From Rotaria socialis (Eukaryota; Rotifera; Eurotatoria; Philodinida; Philodinidae), in the NCBI GenBank assembly GCA_905331475.1, contig CAJNYU010003733.1:1-64000 (forward strand): a stretch of 64,000 bases of DNA, read 5' to 3'. Below are positions 13,401 through 28,400 of this stretch, piece after piece. The notes under the pieces are model-generated. The model did not search any database. It saw nothing but the letters and a program-made list of their open reading frames with translations, and was not told the DNA's origin. A program made the translations under genes and the position numbers. Position 1 is the stretch's first letter. Each line of letters starts with the position of its first letter.

Positions 13401-16400
13401 CCAAAAAGAAAATGATTTCTTAGGACAAAAAATGTGCTTGAGATATCGACTGTCTAGTGTTGATACGTATTTATCTACATTTATACTAACAATCAAATAG
13501 TAAAAGCAGTCAGCTGCGTTTGTTAACGAAGAAAAAAGCCGCAAAGAAAAAGGATATATATATATATTAGATAATAGAACAGGTCATCACAGATTATCAG
13601 TCTTGTTTTTTTTTTTGAGTGGAAAGCAGATAAGACTTTTTCTTCCTTTTGTATTATCTGTCTGTACAAATGTCGTCGCAAAATAGGAGAAAAAAAGAAA
13701 AATACAGTTAGACAGACGCTTTGCCATCGACAACGAAAAGACTTTCTGAAGAATCTGGTGATACCATTTGCATTAACGGTAGCATTGGTTATTTAACGAA
13801 TAAGAACAACAATCGTTTTTTTTACCATATGTATTCAATTGCCATCATCGTGTGTGTATATTAACAACTTGTGTTCATTAGACAAATAATTGTGAACAAG
13901 TGATGCAGCGCTCTTTTTCTTCTTCTTATGCCGATCATCGCCAACATCTTCCTCGTTCATCAACGACAACATGTCGATATTTGCCATCTCGTTCTGTTTA
14001 TAATACTAGCAATGATTATTATTCATCCGACACTGATTCTCAGCATCAAACATATCTCCAACGAGCATCTTCGACAAGTAGTTTCTCATCGACAAGTTCA
14101 GCTTGCAGTGCTAGCTATCGCATCTTACCAGTACGTTATTCGTCAGTAGATAGAATTCTACCTAAATCACCAACAGTAACAGCTAATGAACGTGGTATTA
14201 ACGTACGCATACGTTTTGAAAGTCCACATCATCATCATCATCATCATAAACATAATAATAACAATCATCATCATCATCATCATCGTCATCATCAGCATCA
14301 TCGTGAGGAAAAAAGCGAAAAATCTGAACATCATCACCATCACAAACATATGACCAAAGAACATCAACATTACGGTTCATGTCCTGTGCTTGATGAAAAT
14401 CATCATAGATCCAGTTCATTGGGCCCATCAAATATAACATACATTGAAACTAGATCGATTGTACGCGGTAGTTCAAATGATCGACTTAACAAGAATAATC
14501 ATTCAAATTCCTTAAATATTCATGAACTATCTGTTCCAAAATCACCAATAACAAATACACGAATAAAACATATTCCACTGAATTCAAATGTTCTATCTAC
14601 AGGAGTTATTCGCGAAAAAGAGGAATGATATAAAATAATTGATCTTATTTTATGTTTCTATGAATTTATTTTTGTTTTGTTTTTTGAACATTTTAGGAAT
14701 TCGAAAATAACCTTCTTTCACAAGCAAGCCGTATTAAAGAGATTCGTAATCATATTCGACAAGAATATCATTTATTATCTCATCAAGAATTACGTTCATT
14801 GGTTAATCAAACATCAGATCATGTTCAAAATTTATTTACAACTTCGAAAATTTATTCTGATAAGTAAATAAAATCGTCGGAATAAAAACTAATCATATTA
14901 TTTTTATTTTTATTCAGATTGTTGATTGCTGAAGCTGCTTTAAGTCTTCTCAATAATATATCACCTAAAATGATGGAAATAGAAACTCAATTACTTTCTC
15001 AAAGTTCGCCAATTGACGATGAAAATTATTTTCACCGTCAATTAAATGAACTTAATGAATTACATAATCATTTAAAAAGTCTTGAGAAGCCTATCAATGA
15101 GCTTCTCAATCAAAGTGAACAACTTAATAATGAGAAATTAAGTAGTATTAGCGAACAATTAGCATCACGTGGAAGACAAACTACATTAGAAATTATTCAA
15201 AGGTTTATTCATTTTTTTCCCGTGTGCTTTCGTTTTAATAAATACTATCTTTTATAGAAAACGATCGATTAAACAAACGATTGAAGCTTATCGATCGTTC
15301 AAAAAATTATTCGAACAAGAAGAACGTATACTTTATAATATTGAAAAACGTATGCAACATCTTGAACCAATATCAAATGATTCAATACAACTAAAAAGAA
15401 TGTCAAAAATTGTTACTGTATGAAAAGTCAATTTTCAAGAAATTCTCTTTTAAATATTCAATTTTAGGATCTGTTCAATGATATTCTTTCTCGAGCACAA
15501 TTGATTGAACATATGAATGATGTTGCTATTAAATTTATACAAGAAGTTAAGGTAATGTTAGCTTATTTTTTTTAACCTTTCGAAAAACAAAAACACATCC
15601 TCATACTAATGGCCTATAACGGAAAGCATGTCACTGCATGTAGAATAGTTTTTTTTTGTTATATTTTGAAAAAAAGAAAATTTGACCATCATCATCTAGA
15701 TGCATGACAAAAATTTAAAACATTTTCGTGCATCATTATGTTGTCCATCAATGTCTATTAAACAACAAAAATATCCATCTAATATTCAAAATGCTTCTCG
15801 AGCTGTTTTACATAAAGTTGAAGGATTTGATAGGTAAGAAAAATAAATGACAATATTTATAATAGCAATGATATATTTATGTTTTTCATTAGACATTATG
15901 CTAATCTTCTTGCTAATATGGAAGAATATGCAAGATCATTTTTAAAGAATTATAATGCAATTGGACAAGTAATTTAACAATAAATTGTTATTCTTTTTGA
16001 TTAATTATCTTCTTATTTTCGATGGTATTCATAGGCAATTAATCTTCCTATAGATTCAGTATCAACGATTGTTCATCTTTATCGAAGTACAATCGCATCT
16101 CGATATAATACTTCTATAGAAGCTCTTCTTTCATCCGATAATGATGATGAAGAAAAAATTGTTTCATCATCACCGTCATCCATATTACAGAGCCAACAAA
16201 ACAAGCACGAAACAGGTAATCAAGATAGTAATTGTACCAATAGTAATTGACCATGGTGTTCTTTATCGCTTATCACCTAAATTCTTTTATAGATTGGTCG
16301 ATATTATTTCTATGATACTAGATTCTTTTTTATTCTCTTGTTTATGATACTGCGTACTGCATAATCACATCAGCATACACATGTGAAAAGGCAGAAGAAG

Positions 16401-19400
16401 AAGAAGAAGAATTATAGGATATAGACATGTGATAAGAAGATACTTTACTCTTAAACGTGCAAGGTCGATCACAGTGAGCTCATTTCTACTCTCTCACACT
16501 TTAGTTTGTCTTTCTTCTTTTTATGATCAAATGCACATAAAGAAGGTCAAATTATACCGAAAAGGGTTAGCCTGTACTATAATCGTCCTTCTTTCACTTC
16601 GTTCATTTTTAGTTTTGATTGAATGAGATGCTCAAATGAACTTTCTTCTATCATTGATTTAATCCATGTGTTGTATATGTTGACTTACTTTTGGTATTAA
16701 GTTAAGCATAGAAAAATTGGACATTGTGATAAAACATATATAGATACAGATATGCTTGTTATTTAATATTTATTTCTGAAGATAGACATACTAATAAAAA
16801 AAACAGCTGATGACAATAATAATTTAGAAGAGAATATACATATTATATTAGATCATTTATCTTACCATAAATGACATAAAGTCGTTTGTTTTGTTTTTTG
16901 CCTAGTTATTTTTTTTTATATAATAACATGTAAGTTTCTTAGATAGGCAATTGAAAGCAATTTGTTGATTATGTACAACAATCTTTCATTTCATAATAAT
17001 TATCATTGATACTTAGTTATGTTAGATTTCGACACTAATAGTATAGACTTGAATGCTATGTGTCTGGTATAACATTCATTAAACTCCACCTATTTTCATC
17101 GACTACGCATCATAAGCATGGTCACACAAAAGAGATATCCGACCCAAGGCCTATAATGAGATAGATGTGCAATCACGATATTGACACAGATCTAATCTCT
17201 TCGTTTGTCACATATGTATATACGTATGTGGCTCTGAGCCAGTTAGTTCAGTCATTTTGGGTTGAGAAGAAAAGTGAGAGAACGATAGTAAATGTATATG
17301 TATAAGTGTGTACATATGAAGAGAGGGTGAAAGCAGTAAAAACATACAACAAATCGAAGCTTCTATGCTAAATGTGCATGCTCTTTCTTTTTTCTCTGTT
17401 TCACATTTCTTCTACAGCTTCCTCCATTGTCCGCCCGGCCGTTGTTGTGGACGCTGCCGATTTATTCATTTCATATACATTATTTCTTCATGTCCCTTTT
17501 TACGTCATTGTAAAATAAAGCGTATATGTCAATGGAGAAATATTTCAAGTGAAGAACAAACATCTAATACTCTCTTTTTCTCTTTCTTTCTGAATGTTTA
17601 TGCAAATTGAAAGATTCATGATAATTGTATACAATCTGTTGTCTTTCTCATAGGTTTTATTGACTTGTCAAACGAAAAGGTCACTGTTGATCGCCATCAT
17701 CATCATTATTATCCTTTATTATCATTAGACGGTTCAGTTTCACTTGAAACTACTTATGTTATTCCGGCAAGCGAATTATCATCGCCATTTGGAATAGATA
17801 ATGATCTAACAAATAATAATAATAATAATAATAATAAGAAAGTAAGATTTATCATAGAAAAACAAAATCAACAGCCAACATCAACAGTTGTGAAGAGTCA
17901 TATAATCATAACAAGTTTAAAATCGAATGAAATGACACAACGAAAAAATCTTTCGTTTGTTGATGCGGTCAATAGCAAATATCTCGATTTGTCAACGGGT
18001 CTCTTTTCTTCTCCCTTTCCATTCGTTCTTTCCTCTTCTTCTCCTTTTTCTTCCTCTACATCGCCGCCCGATCAACATCGCTACCCTCACAACCATTTTT
18101 CTTCTACATCGTCTTCGCCGCCACATACGGCTACTAACACAACCAACAGCAAAAATCTTCTCTCCACGTCGTCGTTGTCGGTGAATAATCGTCCTTTTCC
18201 CGTTGGCGCAGACTCCACTACAACCACAAGTAATACAACGACGACCATTACATTGAAAGAGGCGATCGATGCAAATATTCTAGACTCGCGTAGCGCCTAC
18301 GTAGTCGATACGCTCGAACAACGGTTAGTAAAATTACAACAAAAAAAGTAGGACAATAAATGAAAGCGAGGAATTTTGTTTTACTTAGCTAGATACTATT
18401 CTTTACTATAAAATGAGATTTCTTTTACATATGTTTGTATTCTTCTGAGTGGATGACGAAATACTATTGAACATGTAATAGGTACACAGCTAATACTGTA
18501 TGGATTTCCATCATCGTTGTATATAAGCATAAAGCACATTCATTTTCTGCTTAACATATTAATATGAACTTGATATATTGATGCAATTCATACATATAAG
18601 ACAAAAGTCTGTTCTCTTCTATCTTACGTTTTAAATAAAATTCTCTGTTACGTACATATATATACAGAGAAAGAGAGAGAGAGAGAGAGAGAGAGTATGA
18701 CGCATCGACAAGAAAAAAATCGAAGTCATACTAATTCATTTTTTTTGTTATTTTTTACGAAAAGAAAACAGATGAATCATTTCTTTTTTTTTCATATTTA
18801 GTAATTACGATCTACGTGAAGCATATTCTCGGGGTTTAATAAATCCAATCAATCATCATATTATTGATCGTGTTACATCACGTGAATTAGACTTAGGTGA
18901 AGCATTAAAAATGGGTATTCTCAAAGTTGGTGATCCTCAATCATATAATATTATTTCAAAAACTGAATCACTTATTATTTCAAGTGTATTTGATCATCGT
19001 TTGAATACATTTGTTGATCCGAATATTGCCATACGCACAAAAATACTTGATCCATATCATGGTTTATATTTAAATAATTTAACACAAGAATCAATATCAA
19101 TCGATGATGCTATGAGTAAAGGTTTCATTATCGTTGAACAACAACCACCACAGAAAACAACAGATCATAATCATCATAATGATAAATATGTTATATCAAC
19201 ATCATTAATACGTGAAACTCGATCATATCATTTATTAGGTGTTCATGATTATATCAGTAATAAAGAATTGCCAGTACAAGAAGCTATACGTTTGGGCATC
19301 TTAGATAAACAAAATGGACAATATATCAATCGAAAAACGAATGAAATCTTATCTATATCAGAAGCTATTGCACAAGGACATATACGGGCACAACCATTGC

Positions 19401-22400
19401 CCGTTGAATCTTCAGCAAATCAAGAAACAATAAATACTCAGAGACGTGGTACAGTTAAAGAAACAAAAACTTATACACTTAAAAGTGCTATACATCCAAA
19501 AACACGTCAAGAAATTCCCATACGTTTAGCTATTGATGAAGGAATTATTGATCACGCAAAAGGTTTTTATGTAAATAGTTTAACAGGTGAAAATCTTCCA
19601 ATAAGTGTTGCCATTGAGAAAGGTTTAATATTTACTGAATTAATTGAACAACATCCAAAACGTTATGTTAAAACGTTAATTATTGAACAAGTTATTGATC
19701 CTGTTACAAATCGTCGTTTAGGTGTCAACGAAGCTATTAGAACAGGTTTATTAAATTCGAATATAACAATATATTATCATTCAGTAACACAAAAACAAAT
19801 GACTGTACTTGAAGCATATGAACAAGGTTTAATTATTGGTAAATTTCGTGATCAACATCCATCATCATTCTATGGTGATCAGCATGAACAAGTTTTTTAT
19901 TTAATAACTGGCATTATTGATATACGCACAGATAAAGTATACAACCTTCAAGATGGTAATTAAAAAATAACTTCATAAGACATGAATTTTAAAAAGATTC
20001 CTTTTTTTCTTCTTCTTTATATTTATAGGTATACAACAAAAATTATTTGATCATAAAAAAGGTGTTTATATTCATCCAATAACAGGCGATGAAATCAATA
20101 TAGGTGATGCTGTTAAACGTGGTCTTATACAAGTGCAAGCTGTATCATCACAAATTATATTTAATAATACCGATCAAATATCAACAGATAGACGTCATAC
20201 AATAATAAGTCAAGAACCATATGGTAATTCAAATGATTCACGTTCAAAATTATCGATACGTATTGAATCTCAAGCACGTTCACGTACACCATATGAAATA
20301 AACGAATCGGAAAGTTTACAACATGAAAAAGATGTCGTAGAAATTGAATCTATACAACGCTTACCAAGACATAAACAAAATTTTATTACACGTGAAGAAG
20401 AAATTATTGAACAACATACAAAAAATATTGTTGATAGAGAAATATTTATTGGTCGAAATGGAGTAAATCGAGCTAAATCAAATGAACGACAACGACAACA
20501 ATATATTGAAGAAGTTGTTATTGATGATGGTACTCCAAATAATCGTCGGGCTAAATTTGATATTAAAGAAGATCGACATTCATCACACAGAGAAATTGTT
20601 ATTGAAGGTGATAGATATGTTCCACCACCTGCAAAAGATCAACTTATTATTAATGGTACACATCGTGAACATGAAGTAAGAAAGATAACTTTTAGTTTTT
20701 AATTAATCGATAAAGTTCATTGAAAAAGCAAATAGAACAATTTTTTCATAATAATTCAAGAATTAAAATTCTTTTACTTTTCGTTTTTTTACAGGTGCGA
20801 GTTGTTCCAGGTACGCGTCCACATGTTCCATTATCACCACCACGTCCAGTTCATATTGATGATCGTCAACGTGAAGGTCAACGTATACATCATGGTGAAC
20901 TTATTATTGAAGATCATCAACGTCCATATTCATCAGCATCAACTCATACAACAGTACAAAAAGAATATATTGATATAACTGATAATCATGTTAAAATTTC
21001 TCCAGTACCAAAACAACAAATCAATGATTATGCCTATGATGAACAACAATCATGGACTGAAGAAGAATGGGAACAATGGCATTGTATAATGATGATTAAA
21101 GGAGAACCATATCGTGTTGTGTGGGTAATGAATACAGCAACAGGTGATCGGCTACCATTACAAAATGCCTATCAACGTGGTTTAGTAGATACTAAACAAC
21201 GTTTATTTTATGATGAAAAATTAAATCGTCAATCTTATTCATTTGAAAAAGCTGTTGAATTAGGTTATATGGGTGTTGAACCCGATACAGCATCGTTACC
21301 AATACATGTCGATGGCATTGATTATATGATACATTGGGTATTAGATCCATCAACAAAACGTCGAATATTTCCACGGCAAGCTGTACGTAAACAAATTTTA
21401 GATCCTCTAAATGGTCGTTATATAAATCCATATAATAAATCTCAAGTATCATTACATGAAGCTATTTATTTGAAATTTGTTGGTGCAACAGAATATAATT
21501 CAACAAATGACTCAATTGTTGTCACAATTAATGGACAAACCTATAATATTAAATGGGTTTATGATACACGAAATATGAAGAAAATCTTACCGCGTGAGGC
21601 ATTAAAACAAGGTATTTTAGATGTACAAGTAAATGAATATCGTAAATTTGATACCAATGATATAATGACTATTTATGATGCTATTCAAGCTGGTTATATT
21701 CGCTGTAATGATGATGACTCATCATCAGACAATAGTATAAGGCCACCATCAATAATATCTATTGATGAAGATGAATTGACAATAGCAACTAAAACAGCAA
21801 CATATGTTATTACATCGGTTATACATCCATTAACACAAAAAGAAATTAAAGTTTCCGAAGCTATCGATTTGGGTATACTTGATAAAGATATAGGTAAGCA
21901 AAATTTCATTTTTCATTATGTAACCATTAGATCTTCGGATTTTATTCAGTTTTTTGTTTTGTTGATATGACATGTTTTTACATTATGGTATTTCTATTAT
22001 GTATTTGGTCTTTTAAGAAAGATCAGTTGAGTAATTGATTTTGTCTTTCGTTCCTGTGGAAAGAATTCTTTGTTTTGCATAATATCAGGCATCTGTCCAT
22101 TTATGGAAGAACAGGAGATGTTTTTTAGACGGAAAATATTTACAGAAGTTAAAGAACAATAAAAGAAAATGTACTCATGATTAGTGTCTATGCAATATCA
22201 TTAGTTAAACATAATTGATAAGATAAAATAGTTTTCATTAAACTGACAACTTGATCTACTCACTGTTTAGGCGGACAATCTGATCAAAATGACTGAAAAG
22301 CAATTACGATAAGCAGAACAATATCTTATTGTTGATTGATGAAGATGGATAAACATCAATCTTCATCAATAACTAGTACAGTTATTTAGTCTATTCTAAT

Positions 22401-25400
22401 TAGGGTTATGCTAAAAATAAAAATTTAGTAGAAACCAAGTCATGAAAAGAAAAAAATGGTTCTCTGAACAGATGTTACAGATTGTAGTTCTATGATTGGG
22501 AGTACATGATGTTAAAAAATAAGATTTATCATATCACGTCTTTCAAACGAGAGAACGAAAAAGTTTGAATTATTGATAAAACAAATTCTGCATTAGTTAT
22601 CTCTCGATTTAGATCGGATCCAATTGAATAGAACCACTGCAAAACACAGTTATAATGCTTGGATGAGGATAAATAGTTCTTGCTGTTCTGCAATCCGTTT
22701 CATGAGCATTCTTCAAAATAACTTTTTGTTGTCCTATTTTAGCAATTTGTTTCAAGGATTCAGTACTCAAAGAATAAAAACCATCATTTCTATTTACTAG
22801 CAACTAATGGATTTTTTGAGATCACCAAAGGGCAAATTTTTAATTGTTAGTTTTCATTTTCAACGTTCTAATCACTTTGAGTTTTATTTTGCCATAAACT
22901 CAGTATCGTTAAAATTGTTGATACCTTAGGGTAACATTAAAAGAAATTTCACCTTGCGGATGTAGTTGAAGAACAATATATATCGAATCTTTTTGTTTTA
23001 TTCAATTATTAGAAAATGGAAAACATTAACTTTTGTCTCGTTTACTGGGTATCATACATATATCTCTAATTGTAAAACTACTGAAGTACCCTGCCGTTGG
23101 TGTACTAATACGATTCTCGATTTTATAAATGATTTTGTTTTTGTTCTAATATGTAACTTTTAATCTGTAGGTAGCTATCGAGATTTAGTGACTAATGTTC
23201 AGTATGAACTAGCTGAAGCTATCAACGAAGGTTTAGTTTATGCAACAATAATTGAAACAAAAGAAGATACAGAAATGTTAACGTCATCCGTACAAGAAAT
23301 AATTCGAAAATTTATTGTTAAAAGTGTAGCTGTTGATAGTGAATCATTAGAAAAAATCGGTGGTTTAGAAGCACAAGCTATTGGTATACTTAATTATGCA
23401 CAAGGTGTTTATCATGATCGAAAATATGGTGTAAAAATCCCACTTGGTAAGAAAAAAATGGCAAACAAAAAAAAAGGAAAATCTTATTGTAAATTTGTTT
23501 TTAGATAAAGCTATTGAAAAGAAATTACTCGATGTAGAGCTTATTAGTCAAAAGAGATTTGAAGAATATGATTTAGAATTAATAACTGATACCATTACAG
23601 AAAAACGTATTACTTTATATAAAGTTCATGGTGTACGTAATAATGTATTAGATCGTATGGAATCCGGAGCTGTTGCTGTAAAAAATCAAATAATTGATAC
23701 AGAAGCTAAAACTTATACTGATTTTTCAACTGGTGAAACAATGACCATTCAAGAAGCTATTAATAAAAATTTAATTGAAGCTGAAATAAGTGAACATGTT
23801 GAACGAAAACCATTAGGATTATCAATGCAAAATGCTATTCGACTTGGATTTTATGTAGCTGAAACAGGTAAAATTAACGTTAGAGCAAGAAGCGAATCGT
23901 AGAAAGCCTTTCCATTGAACTTTTAAAAAAAAATATATATATACTAGTGAATCATAAAACATTATTGATTGATGATTGAACTAATTGACTATGTTGAAGT
24001 ATCTATAGAAGCGTTAACTTCTTATCCCTATTTATCACATAGGTAAATCAAACTAATAAGTTTCAACTATAAATTAAATCTAATACGTGAAATATATTCA
24101 TTAAGAATCATACGAAAATTTCTAGGCAATGTGCGTTTTCATTTGCTGACTAATGATGAGAAACAGCAGAAAACTTAAAGGTTTAGATTAGCATTTCAAA
24201 ATGGTTTTATTTGCGAATACGTATATGAGACGCATAAGGCAAGAATAACAAATGAGACTTTAACGAAAGCCCTAAAAATTAAACTTTGACGGATTTCAAT
24301 CGACCAAAAAAGCCATTCAAAGTAAAAGTACAGTATATTATGAAACCCTCTAAAAAACGAAAGCAAATATTTGCTAAAACAAGTGTATCTTAATCATTAA
24401 TCTTCCGTAATGCTTCTATTGGAATTATGAGAACATTATCATTTTCAGTATGATGATATATCAACTAAACTATTTCTATATAGCACCTACGATACATTCA
24501 GGTCGTAGTTATGATTTCAAATCAATGCTTTATTTTCTTCTCCTAACTTGCATAATTATTCTACAAAATTGTTACACTCACTATTAATTTGAAAAATCAA
24601 TCATAGGAGGAGTGCGGAATTGTTAGGTTTTGTTTTGATAAAAAGTAAATTGTTGTTGGTCTAACAGAATACAACAGTGAAATTTTAATTATGCTGAGAA
24701 AAGGTGATTATTGATAAATCCAGAGAGCCTAAATATTTCTGACATACAAAATAGCATTTTTAACGTCCAAAAAAACTTGAAACACTTTAAGCAATCGCTT
24801 TAAGGTTAACTCGTACATTGTGCTCATGTTTTTTTCTTCTTCATACGATTTCAGGTACATTCCGTGATCCAGCCACAGAACATTATATGGCACTAATGGA
24901 AGCTATTGAGCGTGGCCATATTCATGTCAATGGTATTGCTTTTGCCGATAGTGAACAAGGTCCAATAACATTATATGATGCATTTTCATTGGGTTTAATA
25001 AATCGTCGTGATGGTGGCAAATTAAATCCAGCTAAGATTAGTCTATATCGTGCACGGTTAGTTGAATCAAAATTACATCGTATGAATGTAGAAGATGCTA
25101 TACGTTGCGGTTTATTGAATCTTCGAACGGGCCTTTATAAACATCCACATAGTGGTGAACAATTAAATTTGAAAGAAGCTATTCAACGTGGTTTAATCGA
25201 TGGACAAAGTACAATTATTGAACATCCAACAAGTGGACGTTTTATGACATTAAAAGAAGCACTAGACGGCATTAGAATTGATCATGATGGACAAGTTATT
25301 GATTCATATACAAATAAAACAATAACAACATTAGAATTAGCTTTTAATCATAGAAAATTATTTTCACAATTTGATGTTAACGCTGGTGAAGTCTTTCTAC

Positions 25401-28400
25401 CTTTACAAAATGAATCAGTTGGTTTTGAAAAAGCTATACGAAAAAATTTACTCGACAATAATCGTATGAAATTATTCGATCCTAAAGCCAGCCGTGAATA
25501 TACAATACAAGATGCTATTGAACGTGGCTTAGTAGATTCTGAATCAGGTTTAATCTATGATACACATACCCACACGCAATATTCTATACGAGAAGCTATT
25601 CGACATGGCATTGTTGCTATTGTTGGTGCACCCCTAGTACCAATTAAAGCCAACCATGAAACAGTTGCAGCTAAAATAACATCAAGAAAACATCGACGAC
25701 ATTCATTAGCTAAAAGTTCATTACATTATGATTATAATAGTGCACCAGATTCAGCCGATGAAGATTCCCAAGGAAGCGGTTGGCATCGCATCAAGTCAAA
25801 AGCACGAGCTATTAGTCCATTGAGTGTTGATGGTACTGCAAAGGATTTAAAACACAGTATTCGTCGACGAACTGGCTCAAGTCCCACACGAACATGTCGT
25901 GATGATGATTGGAGAACACGATGGAATGGTGGAAATCATAAGGATGACGATGATGATGATGATGATACATTTAAATCTGGTGAAGGATGGAAACGTTCTG
26001 GTGGAAATTCATTCTATTCAAGTGCTACAACTCGAGTACAACAAAATAATAATTCTTCAGATCAATCACAAGGAGGACGTACATCGTCAGGTTTTCAACA
26101 AAAGCGTATGTTGAATAAACATTCTATATATTATTTATTTAGAATATTTCTTTTTCTTTCTAGAACAACAATTATCTTCTTTGCCAACAGCCGTATCCAA
26201 GGTAAGCTAATCAATATATTTGGTTTTTCTTCTCAATACGATGCATGTTTGTTGTACGTTAATCCTCTCTCTCTCTCTAAATATATATATATATATATAT
26301 TTGTCACGGTCGTTATTAGAAAATGTGAGTAGTAACTTTCATACGCTTGCTTGTTTGTTATTTTGCATGACTTATTAATAAAAAAAATTAACTATAACAT
26401 TAATATCACTTATTTTCTTTTGTCTATTTATTCTAGGTGAGTTTGGTGGCATCCATCGTTCATCCTTCTTCTAATGACTACAATCAGATTAAGGCTTCTT
26501 TGTCTTTTGATTTAATGTTTTTTCTTTCTTACTACCTCTATTTATTAACACTTGTTCCGATGTCTTCTTCTTCTCCTTCATTATCTATTTTCGTACAATG
26601 AACACTGACGTATATATACATACATATATATATATATATTAATTAGGAATCTCTTCATTTGTTGTTTTTGTTACAATTATTATTATCCTTTGTTATGTGT
26701 ACAGAACAAAAAATTCGTATCTTGTATGTTCTGTTTGTGTATAAACGTCTATTTTGTATTTTGTCTCCAATTTGTGCTAGTATTAGAACACAAAGAAATC
26801 AGCCCACGTAGAGAACTTTTTTTTCTTTTAGTATCTACACACTACCGCTACACCCTTTTATTGCGATTGTACACTGCTCTTTTTGTTTTCGTTTTTTTTT
26901 GTCTTAAAAAAGAAACAAGAAGATAGAGGAAGATTTAAAATATATGTATATGAAAATTGAAATGTTTTGTTATCAGTAGAAAGAAAAAAAAAACAAGAAA
27001 ACAATAAAAAATAAAATTGGGTTTTAGCCGACAAATTTCTTTCTTTTTTAAAAATTACTCCTTAGTATTCTTTTTTGATTCTTCTAATCTTTAGTTGAAT
27101 AAATTATAAGTAATAATAAAATTCTTATTAGTTTTTTTGGGGAATTAACTAATTTTTATGTAGAATAGAATTTTGGGTTTCAGTTGTTAACATAAATAAT
27201 TATTTGTAATGGTACTGATCATTTTCTATTTAGGAGACTAAAATTGAAATTATTTGAGAATTGTATAACCATTCTTTCTTTTTAGTGGCTTTCATCTGAT
27301 AATGATTTTAGTAAAAAGCCTAGATAAATATAGTAATAGACGAGTAGAAAAGCGAAACTTTTATAAGGGACTTCATCAATGTTATATTAGTTGTAGTTTT
27401 ATCTTAGAAAATTTCTTGAATACTAACAAATCTAGATAATAATTATCGAATCGTTTAAAAAAAACGAACGTCTTTCGTTTGTTAACGCTAATCAATATAT
27501 CCACGTAGTGTACTTGATTCGATCATTGAATGTTCGAACAAATTTGCGTAGTTGCTTGTTTAGATAATTTTATTGTATACCTAGCTTTTAATTGCTATCG
27601 AATAGAAGAAAATATCGCACTCTCTTTTCTTCTTGTCTCGATTTTTCATTTACAATGCATGTAAACTGTGTGGTTTTCACTAATAATCTATCTTCACAAA
27701 TGGCATGATATTTGACGCGTGTGAATGTTTTTAGTCTAGGGATTGGATTTCGTGTTAATCGAACTATCGATACTAATCTTCTTGCAACTTTCAGGAATCA
27801 TCGATATCAAATAATCAAGATAATGAAAAACTAAATGAGCCAAAGGAAAATACTAATGATGTTTCATCAACAACAGATCTTTCTAATGAACATTCATTAT
27901 CACCAACTATTGATAATAATCATGATGTACTACATACATCGACTTCATTCGAATCTACACCGAACGTACAGGTAAATCAAATTTTGATCAAGTGAATAAA
28001 TTGCTTAAATTAATAAACAACTGTTTACAAGTATACAAAATAAAAACTATTTTTGTGTTTATTTCGCTCAGATAAAGCTTCATCGGTTCGACAATCAAGG
28101 TTTCACGTAAAAATAATAGAGAAAAAAGCTGCTCGTCTATTTTTTGCATGATATGTTTTATTTTTCGTTTACATGAATGAAATCATTTCGCTTTCGATAA
28201 TGAAACTGCTCATAACTATTATTTTCTTTAGCATGGCGAAAATCGTGTCATTCTGGATATGCATGATGTTGCTGGTCGTTTAACATCATATCATAATCAA
28301 TTAAATCAGTATGTTTATTTAACTGACAATCTGGATGAACTTCGCATCAATGTCGAACATATTAAAGTATTCTATAATTAAAACCATTTGTAACAAAATT

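Larger units (their letters stand above)
10511..16215 (+). other. Spectraplakin: plakin-like helical region
   Basis: Exons 10511-10732, 10791-10958, 11013-11228, 13020-13116, 13163-13326, 14697-14863, 14918-15202, 15258-15417, 15468-15551, 15700-15833, 15893-15968 and 16035-16215, about 650 residues. The sequence is helical and charged with spectrin-like heptads (for example [19 protein letters not shown] and [15 protein letters not shown]), as expected for the plakin domain, which is made of spectrin-type repeats and binds junction partners. Human and fly plakin domains are larger and carry an embedded SH3; I could not see one here. Exon phases all agree, so the set is probably right, although the two small exons at 13020-13326 rest mainly on phase and composition. 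Confidence 0.8.
17654..26201 (+). other. Spectraplakin: plectin-repeat array
   Basis: Exons 17654-18323, 18802-19955, 20029-20675, 20795-21893, 23171-23446, 23515-23877, 24855-26105 and 26164-26201, about 1,830 residues. By eye I count 36 copies of the plectin-repeat helix core (pattern L-x-[VI]-x-E-A-I-x-x-G-[LI]-[IL]-D), for example [44 protein letters not shown] and [13 protein letters not shown]. Plectin repeats bind intermediate filaments or junction partners in plakins; in spectraplakins they occur in particular isoforms (Shot, VAB-10A). Two low-complexity inserts interrupt the array, a Ser/Thr/Pro-rich one in the first exon and a charged one at 20200-20960. The last exon ends in a basic, Asp-rich tail ([11 protein letters not shown]) that probably links to the rod. 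Confidence 0.93.

Noticed and set aside
14167-14440. Minus-strand open frames rich in Met or Asp
   Set aside because: They are antisense readings of the CAT/CAC codons of the His-rich ORF.
26437-26600. Additional constitutive spectraplakin exon
   Set aside because: The phase-0 junction 26201 to 27795 is complete without it and the frame soon stops; kept only as a possible alternative terminal exon.
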